Below are positions 59,397-64,000 of a stretch of DNA of 64,000 nucleotides, in pieces. A program made the position numbers and the translations under genes. The stretch is from Clostridia bacterium (GTDB taxonomy: Bacteria; Bacillota; Clostridia; UBA1212; UBA1255). The stretch spans positions 1 through 64,000 of the forward strand of contig JAGBGO010000027.1 of NCBI GenBank assembly GCA_017935905.1. The letters are read 5' to 3'. Below the pieces are notes generated by a model. It did no database searches, was not told where the DNA came from, and saw only the letters and a program-made list of their open reading frames with translations. Within the stretch, counting starts at the first letter, position 1, and the number at the start of each line of letters is the position of its first letter.

Positions 59397-60443
59397 TCAT
59401 TTGTAATACACAAAACTGTGTATCCAGGAGCAACTGTTCAAATACGCCTCTAAATTCGTCTTGTCCGACCCCGGATCGTTAATGGTGAAATTCCGGGGAG
59501 AAAGGGAGCCCGCACTTCCCGTATAACCGGTGATCACAATCCAGTGATTGGTGCCCCTGTACGTCTTGCCGCCAATGAGAACCGGCCTCCCGGACTTAAG
59601 CATCTCGTACGCCCTTTGCATACAATCGGTCCGATCCGAAACTGAGGTCTTCACGTAGTTAGACGGCCAGTAAAGGGCGCCTCCCGGCGTAAAGCTCATT
59701 TTGGAGGCCTGTACGTCCGGCGTGATCACGGTGCCCAATCGGTAGGACTCCATCATAGAAATACCCGTGAGGGTGCAACCACTGCTGCCGATGGTATCTC
59801 CCTGCACACCGAGGGGATAATGCTTCCACCTTGCATCCATCTGTTTGTACGACGGAACGTTTAGTTGAATCGCCGCATATTGCGTGGCAGACTGCGGTTT
59901 CGGTGTCGTTTGCGGTTTTGGCGTTGTGGTGGGTTTTGGCGTCGTTGTGGGCTTCGGTGTCCCTACGTATGTATGACTTACGTAACCTACTTTCACACCG
60001 TTGTACAAAATCCTCGCCCAGCCATTCTCCGCAGCCAGCATCACGAAAATCGTACCTTTCTCCAAAACTGCATCTATGCCGTATCGGGTCCCGGGACCTT
60101 TGCGCACGTTCAACCCGGTCTGTTGGGTATTGACGTATCCCACGATGCACTTCATATCTTTTGTAATATACTGAGCAGCACAGTAGCCGTACTTTCCCTT
60201 CCCGTACTCTACGTACCACCAGTCTCCCCGCTTCTCCAAGATGGTCACGTAAGACCCCTTGGGGAGCACCGTCAGGCGTTTACTGCTTGTCGATGCTTCT
60301 TCCCGGACGTTCAGTCCGGTACTTTGTGTCGTTACAATTCCTGCTCCAGACGATTGGGTAGCAGCATGAAAACGGGGCACGGAAAGAACAGCAAGCAGGC
60401 ATACAATGGCGCAGCCGACGATGATCTTCCTTCTCTGTTTCAT
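59397..60443 (-). CDS. Secreted SH3b-C39-like cysteine peptidase
   Basis: A 348-residue exported protein. It has a signal peptide (about 1-28), two bacterial SH3 domains (about 35-95 with STGLNVREEASTSSKRL; about 102-160 with TGLNVRKGPGTRYGID) and a TPKPTTTPKP linker. The C-terminal peptidase-like domain has Cys in IGSSGCTLTGISMMESY, His in NHWIVITGY and Asp in FTINDPGS. This is the C39_2-type triad, likely acting on cell-wall or surface proteins. ATG 60443 is used; the longer frame to 60497 lacks a signal-like start. Confidence 0.87.
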   Translation of the reverse strand: MKQRRKIIVGCAIVCLLAVLSVPRFHAATQSSGAGIVTTQSTGLNVREEASTSSKRLTVLPKGSYVTILEKRGDWWYVEYGKGKYGYCAAQYITKDMKCIVGYVNTQQTGLNVRKGPGTRYGIDAVLEKGTIFVMLAAENGWARILYNGVKVGYVSHTYVGTPKPTTTPKPTTTPKPQTTPKPQSATQYAAIQLNVPSYKQMDARWKHYPLGVQGDTIGSSGCTLTGISMMESYRLGTVITPDVQASKMSFTPGGALYWPSNYVKTSVSDRTDCMQRAYEMLKSGRPVLIGGKTYRGTNHWIVITGYTGSAGSLSPRNFTINDPGSDKTNLEAYLNSCSWIHSFVYYK

Positions 60444-60541
60444 GGTTCTTCTCACTCCTCTATCACATACAATCTGTCTGCAGACAAGTAGAAGCATAAC
60501 ACATTCAAATCAAAAAAGAAAGTCCCGATCGGCTGGTAAAT

Positions 60542-63022
60542 TCACCCACGCTTTTGCTTGCGTTCTTTGGAAAACGTCAGACTCACGGCACCGGCGAGAG
60601 GGCCGAGCAGCGTAAAGCCCAGTATAATCGGCAAGTGGGAAAGGGCAAGAGGTACGGTGCGGAAAATGCTTTGCAGCCACGGCACGTAAATCACCGCCCC
60701 CATCATCAACAAAGAAAGACCTGCGGAAATCACCAACAAACTATTTTCTCGAGGATCCATTTCCAGCAAAGACTTATCGTAGGAACGGCACTCGAAAGCA
60801 TGCACCAGCTGAATCAGCACCAGCGTAAGGAATGCCGCCGTCCGTCCCGCCTCCACGCCGGATATGTGCAGAATGCTGATAAACGCACCCAAGGTACACA
60901 ATCCCGTCAAAATACCGCGAAAAACGATCTGGAACACCAATTTCTTCGTAAAAATCCCCGCTTCCGGCCTAATAGGCGGCCGTTTCATTACGTCTTCGTC
61001 CGGCGGATCCAGTCCCAGAGCAATGCCCGGCAAACCGTCCGTCACCAAATTCACCCATAAAATTTGAATAGGAAACAACGGCAAGGGCAATCCCGCCAGC
61101 ACGCCGATAAACATGGTAATCACTTCGCCTAAATTACAGGCTAACATATATCGGATAAATTTTCGGATATTGTCAAATATGGCTCTGCCCTGCCGCACCG
61201 CTTCGGAAATGGTGACAAATCGGTCGTCCACCAGCACCATGGCGGCAGCTTCCCGGGTAACGTCACTGCCGGTACTGCCCATACAAATGCCGATATCGGC
61301 TTCTTTCACGGCAGGGGCATCGTTAACACCGTCTCCGGTCATTGCCACCACGTGGCCCAGACGCTTGAAAGCCTGCACAATCCGCAATTTGTGAATAGGT
61401 TTTACCCGGGCGAAAACAGACACTTGAGAAACGGCACAGGCAAGTTGATCGTCGTCCATTCCCTCGATTTCATCTCCCGTAAGCACGTGGCGGCCTTTTC
61501 CCGGGATGCCTAATTCTGTTGCAATGGCGGAGGCGGTTCGCTTGTGGTCACCGGTAATCATAACGGTGCGAATGCCGGCAGTGCGGCACTGTTCAATGGC
61601 CTCTTTCGCCTCCGGCCTGGGCGGGTCCGCAAGGCCGCAAAAACCGGCAAAATGAAGTTCCCGTTCAAACGCCTCCGGGCGCAGTGCGCCTTCCTTGGCG
61701 GTCGCAATTGTATGTACTTCTTGAGCCGTTAACCGCCGCCAACCGCAGCCGATCACCCGAAGGGCCTCTCCCGCCATGCGATTGTAGCCGGCGGTCATCC
61801 TTTGGGCATATTGAGGATATTCCACGCACTTCTTCGCCACAATATCCGCGCCGCCCTTTAATAACAGCAGCGTCTCCCCTTGCCCGGTTTTCACCACCAC
61901 GGACATACATTTTCGGCTAGAATCAAAGGGAAATTCGTACAAGCGGGTAAAATGGGGCGCCGGCTGATTCAAATAAGTACCGATTTGTACTAAAGCCCGT
62001 TCCGTGGCATCGCTTTCGTTGTTGCAAGCGGTAGCAATTAAAACCATTTTACCGGCATCCCCCGCCTCCCGGCCCGGCAATATTTCCCCGGGCAACACCA
62101 CTTTCCGAAGGGTCATTTTGTTTTGCGTTAAAGTGCCGGTTTTGTCGGAGCAAATCACGGTGGTGCCGCCAAGCGTTTCCACGGCACTGAGTTTGCGCAC
62201 CAAGGCACCTTGCCGGCAAAGGCGCTGCACCCCTAAAGCAAGAGAAATGGTTACGATGGCCGTTAGTCCCTCGGGCACAGCCGCCACCGCCAGAGAGATG
62301 CCGGACAGCAACATATCCAGCACCGGTTCGCCTTTGAGAATGCCGGAAACGGTTACGATCAGGCACACGGCAAGGCAGGCGAAGACGATGTATTTGCCTA
62401 GTTTGGAAAGCCTTTTCTGCAGAGGCGTTTCTTCCTCGGAAACGTTGGAAAGGAGGGCGGATATTTTACCCATTTCCGTCTGCATCCCCGTTGCGGTAAT
62501 CTCCACCACGGCGTTTCCGCCCACCACTTGGGTACCTCCGTACACCGGTCCCTGATTCTTGGAGACCGGCTCCGATTCGCCGGTGAGCATAGATTCGTCC
62601 GCCCGGAAGTCCGTGGCTTTCCGCAAGGTTCCGTCAGCGGGTAAAATGTCCCCTGCTTTGACACAAACGTAGTCTCCCGGTACGACCCTTTCTGCAGGGA
62701 TTTCCTGCACTTGCCCGTCCCGAAGCACGTGGGCCTTGGGCGCAGACATGGTGGCCAGGGCTTCTATGGTTTTCTCCGTTCTAAATTCTTGAATGAAGCC
62801 TAATATGCCGTTGGCAAGGACGATCCCCACCATGACGACGGCTTCGATTTCGTCTCCCATAAAAATGGACACGCCGGTACAGCCCAGGAGAATGAGGGTC
62901 ATTACGTCTGCGAATTGCCGCAGGAACAGGAGAATCACCGATCGCTTCTTTCCTCGGGTGATCACGTTCTTGCCGTATTGGGCCAGTCTTCCCGCCGCTT
63001 CCTTGGAACTGAGTCCTTCCAT
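60542..63022 (-). CDS. P-type ATPase, Ca2+-transporting type (PIIA-like)
   Basis: An 826-residue cation pump with ten TM helices. The phosphorylation motif is ICSDKTGTLTQNKM, the actuator loop LTGESEPVSK, and the hinge GDGVNDAPAVKEADIG. The TM4 stretch AAVPEGLTAIV holds the PEGL motif of calcium pumps, and the N-terminal cation ATPase domain starts GLSSKEAAGRLAQYGKN. ATG 63022 is 8 bases from GGGAG and is preferred to GTG 63031. A hairpin with a T run sits in its leader, just before the ribosome site. Confidence 0.94.
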   Translation of the reverse strand: MEGLSSKEAAGRLAQYGKNVITRGKKRSVILLFLRQFADVMTLILLGCTGVSIFMGDEIEAVVMVGIVLANGILGFIQEFRTEKTIEALATMSAPKAHVLRDGQVQEIPAERVVPGDYVCVKAGDILPADGTLRKATDFRADESMLTGESEPVSKNQGPVYGGTQVVGGNAVVEITATGMQTEMGKISALLSNVSEEETPLQKRLSKLGKYIVFACLAVCLIVTVSGILKGEPVLDMLLSGISLAVAAVPEGLTAIVTISLALGVQRLCRQGALVRKLSAVETLGGTTVICSDKTGTLTQNKMTLRKVVLPGEILPGREAGDAGKMVLIATACNNESDATERALVQIGTYLNQPAPHFTRLYEFPFDSSRKCMSVVVKTGQGETLLLLKGGADIVAKKCVEYPQYAQRMTAGYNRMAGEALRVIGCGWRRLTAQEVHTIATAKEGALRPEAFERELHFAGFCGLADPPRPEAKEAIEQCRTAGIRTVMITGDHKRTASAIATELGIPGKGRHVLTGDEIEGMDDDQLACAVSQVSVFARVKPIHKLRIVQAFKRLGHVVAMTGDGVNDAPAVKEADIGICMGSTGSDVTREAAAMVLVDDRFVTISEAVRQGRAIFDNIRKFIRYMLACNLGEVITMFIGVLAGLPLPLFPIQILWVNLVTDGLPGIALGLDPPDEDVMKRPPIRPEAGIFTKKLVFQIVFRGILTGLCTLGAFISILHISGVEAGRTAAFLTLVLIQLVHAFECRSYDKSLLEMDPRENSLLVISAGLSLLMMGAVIYVPWLQSIFRTVPLALSHLPIILGFTLLGPLAGAVSLTFSKERKQKRG

Positions 63023-63041
63023 CTGCCACACTCCCTGTTTA

Positions 63042-63071
63042 GAAAAATCAGGCAGTCGCTACGTACTGCCT
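63042..63071 (-). terminator. Attenuator-like hairpin in the leader of the P-type ATPase gene
   Basis: On the minus strand AGGCAGT (63071-63065), eight-base loop, ACTGCCT (63056-63050), then GATTTTTC. It ends about 20 bases before the start codon. A likely promoter, TTGTCA-18-CATACT, lies just upstream on the same strand, so the hairpin would be inside the mRNA. Confidence 0.55.
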
Positions 63072-63076
63072 GTTTC

Positions 63077-63138
63077 AAAGTATGTCAGATTGTCCGAAAG
63101 TATGACAAGGGTTGCGTCTGCTGTTCGGCGAAAGTATG
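63077..63138. repeat. Three direct copies of AAAGTATG
   Basis: AAAGTATG at 63077, 63097 and 63131, the last two preceded by CG (CGAAAGTATG). The third copy is also part of GTATGT-N24-ACATAC (63134-63139 and 63164-63169). They overlap the probable ATPase promoter. Confidence 0.65.
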
Positions 63139-63165
63139 TAAACCGGCTTTTTTTACCGCAAAAAC

Positions 63166-63202
63166 ATACCGGATTCCGGCTCAAAACACATAAATCCGGT
63201 AT
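63166..63202 (-). terminator. Inverted repeat after chrA, probable terminator
   Basis: ATACCGGATT (63166-63175) and AATCCGGTAT (63193-63202), a perfect 10-bp pair with a 17-base gap. On the minus strand it is followed by GTTTTTG, and it lies 25 bases after the chrA stop. Confidence 0.6.
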
Positions 63203-63226
63203 ATAAAAGTCGAAAAACGAAAGATT

Positions 63227-63808
63227 TTATACAATCAGCGCTTGTGCCCCGCAAACACCCAAGCCTAAACCAGCAGAAATCAAAATCAACTGAATGGCAG
63301 ACAACTTTTTCTTAAATACTTTCAGTGCCAGCCAATAAATGCCAATCAACAACCCCAAAATAATCACGGAAATCCAGTCCGGGTTGAACTCCGTCAAACT
63401 GACGTAACCCAAGGCTTTGGCAAATAAAATCACACCGGTAGACAGAATTAAACCGATAACCACCGGTTGTACGCCGCGGACAAAGCCCTTAAAGATCGGA
63501 TGATCGGTAAAATTCTTCAAAACCGCCGCAATCAGCAAAATAATGATAAAAGACGGCAACACCACACCTACCGTTGCAACGATGCTGCCCAAGAAGCCAC
63601 CCTGTACGGAACCAATATATGTCGCCATGTTGATTGCAACGGGGCCCGGGGTGGATTCGCACACGCCCAGCATTTCGGAAAATCCAACAGTCTCAAGCCA
63701 GCCGTATTTCAGCACCGTTTCCTCGATCAAAGGAATCATGGCGTAGCCGCCGCCAAAAGTAAAGAGACCCATTTTGAAGAATTCCAAGAAAAGCGTCAAA
63801 TAAATCAT
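63227..63808 (-). CDS. chrA: Chromate transporter, half-size (second gene of pair)
   Basis: A 193-residue half of a CHR-family transporter with TFGGGYAMIPLIEETVL near residue 17-33 and CESTPGPVAINMATYIG near 50-66, both family signatures, and about five to six TM helices. Bacillota often carry two half-size chr genes in tandem that work as a pair. True chromate transport is not implied for every member. Its ATG overlaps the stop of the upstream half (ATGA), and a GGTAAAATG motif covers that start. Confidence 0.9.
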   Translation of the reverse strand: MIYLTLFLEFFKMGLFTFGGGYAMIPLIEETVLKYGWLETVGFSEMLGVCESTPGPVAINMATYIGSVQGGFLGSIVATVGVVLPSFIIILLIAAVLKNFTDHPIFKGFVRGVQPVVIGLILSTGVILFAKALGYVSLTEFNPDWISVIILGLLIGIYWLALKVFKKKLSAIQLILISAGLGLGVCGAQALIV

Positions 63809-64000
63809 TTTACCGCTCCCTTCTTAGCACCCATTATGCCGTACACCACGATACCAATCAAACCGCCTGCCAAAATCAGGAACACAGAACTAAAAGACAC
63901 GGAGAACAGCTCTAATGCCAGCATAATGCCCATCACTACGACAAACATACTCATAGGAAGCACTTTACGGGGCAGTTTTTTGAATAATCCGTAGCCGGCA
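63805..64000 (-). CDS. chrA: Chromate transporter, half-size (first gene of pair, partial)
   Basis: The last 64 residues of an upstream chr half, cut by the window end. Hydrophobic helices are seen (SMFVVVMGIMLALELFSVSF; FLILAGGLIGIVVYGIMG) before the tail AKKGAVK. It ends in ATGA with the next chr gene, which fits the tandem pair. The assignment depends on the partner gene and on the general helix pattern. Confidence 0.75.
   Translation of the reverse strand, partial: AGYGLFKKLPRKVLPMSMFVVVMGIMLALELFSVSFSSVFLILAGGLIGIVVYGIMGAKKGAVK

Noticed and set aside
59831-60491. Plus-strand frames opposite the SH3b-peptidase gene
   Set aside because: They are antisense to clear SH3 and peptidase motifs and arise from the TPKP-type repeat codons.

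Overview
The window is a 64 kb piece of a chromosome from a Bacillota bacterium, most likely an anaerobic Clostridia lineage. This is inferred from strong AGGAGG-type ribosome binding sites, TTGACA/TATAAT promoters, the order rpmG-secE-nusG-rplK-rplA-rplJ-rplL with an L10-type leader, long-form hpf, the feoA/feoB/Cys-rich trio, a cohesin-dockerin gene pair and tRNA genes that encode CCA. GC is near 50% over most of the window. It drops visibly at 4.4-6.6 kb and 22.1-27.6 kb. Almost all genes lie on the minus strand. No CRISPR array, prophage or replication origin was seen.

Layout. 0-7 kb: murI, then a convergent membrane glycosyltransferase, uvrC, a NYN nuclease-like gene, an XRE/RDD membrane regulator and tRNA-Glu/tRNA-Met. 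7-9.6 kb: ferrous iron uptake operon with two matching palindromic operators. 9.6-18.2 kb: one long operon, pepF, a beta-helix (bactofilin-like) protein, two large membrane glycosyltransferases carrying N-terminal lipobox and carbohydrate-binding-like domains, a TVP38-type membrane protein and a short-chain dehydrogenase. 18.3-22.1 kb: a FabG-like reductase, a C-GCAxxG-C-C protein, Mrp ATPase, a candidate small RNA, aquaporin and hpf. 22.1-27.6 kb: an AT-rich mosaic island with a degraded IS1182-type transposase and a degraded IS200/IS605 transposase near its ends, two copies of a terminator-like repeat, and genes for a metallo-beta-lactamase fold protein run into a frameshifted KDPG-type aldolase, a glycerol-dehydrogenase-family enzyme, an AraC regulator and a D-threonine-aldolase-like enzyme.

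27.6-39.5 kb: acyl-CoA/AMP ligase, folD, azlCD, ppa, a phospholipid operon (MprF-type membrane domain, pssA, psd), a DUF3343-like protein, ispD and ileS. 39.6-45.8 kb: an unrecognised 516-residue protein and a surface-protein operon (CAP-like protein with dockerin, membrane-anchored cohesin, Pro/Thr-rich double-TM protein, metallophosphoesterase). 46-49.4 kb: ribosomal/transcription operon. 49.5-57.2 kb: cvpA, DUF5711-like, YkvI-like membrane protein and a Gld-type ABC exporter operon. 57.3-64 kb: CapD/FlaA1-type dehydratase, SH3b-C39-like secreted protease, Ca2+-type P-ATPase and a split chrA pair cut by the window end.

The main structure left over after gene calling is regulatory. Four intergenic regions contain short inverted repeats whose arms differ by locus but keep a 23-25 bp spacing. 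A 9-mer, GGTAAAATG, occurs about 20 times on either strand. Two genes appear to be transcribed without a leader. None of these was tested by computation; counts were made by eye.
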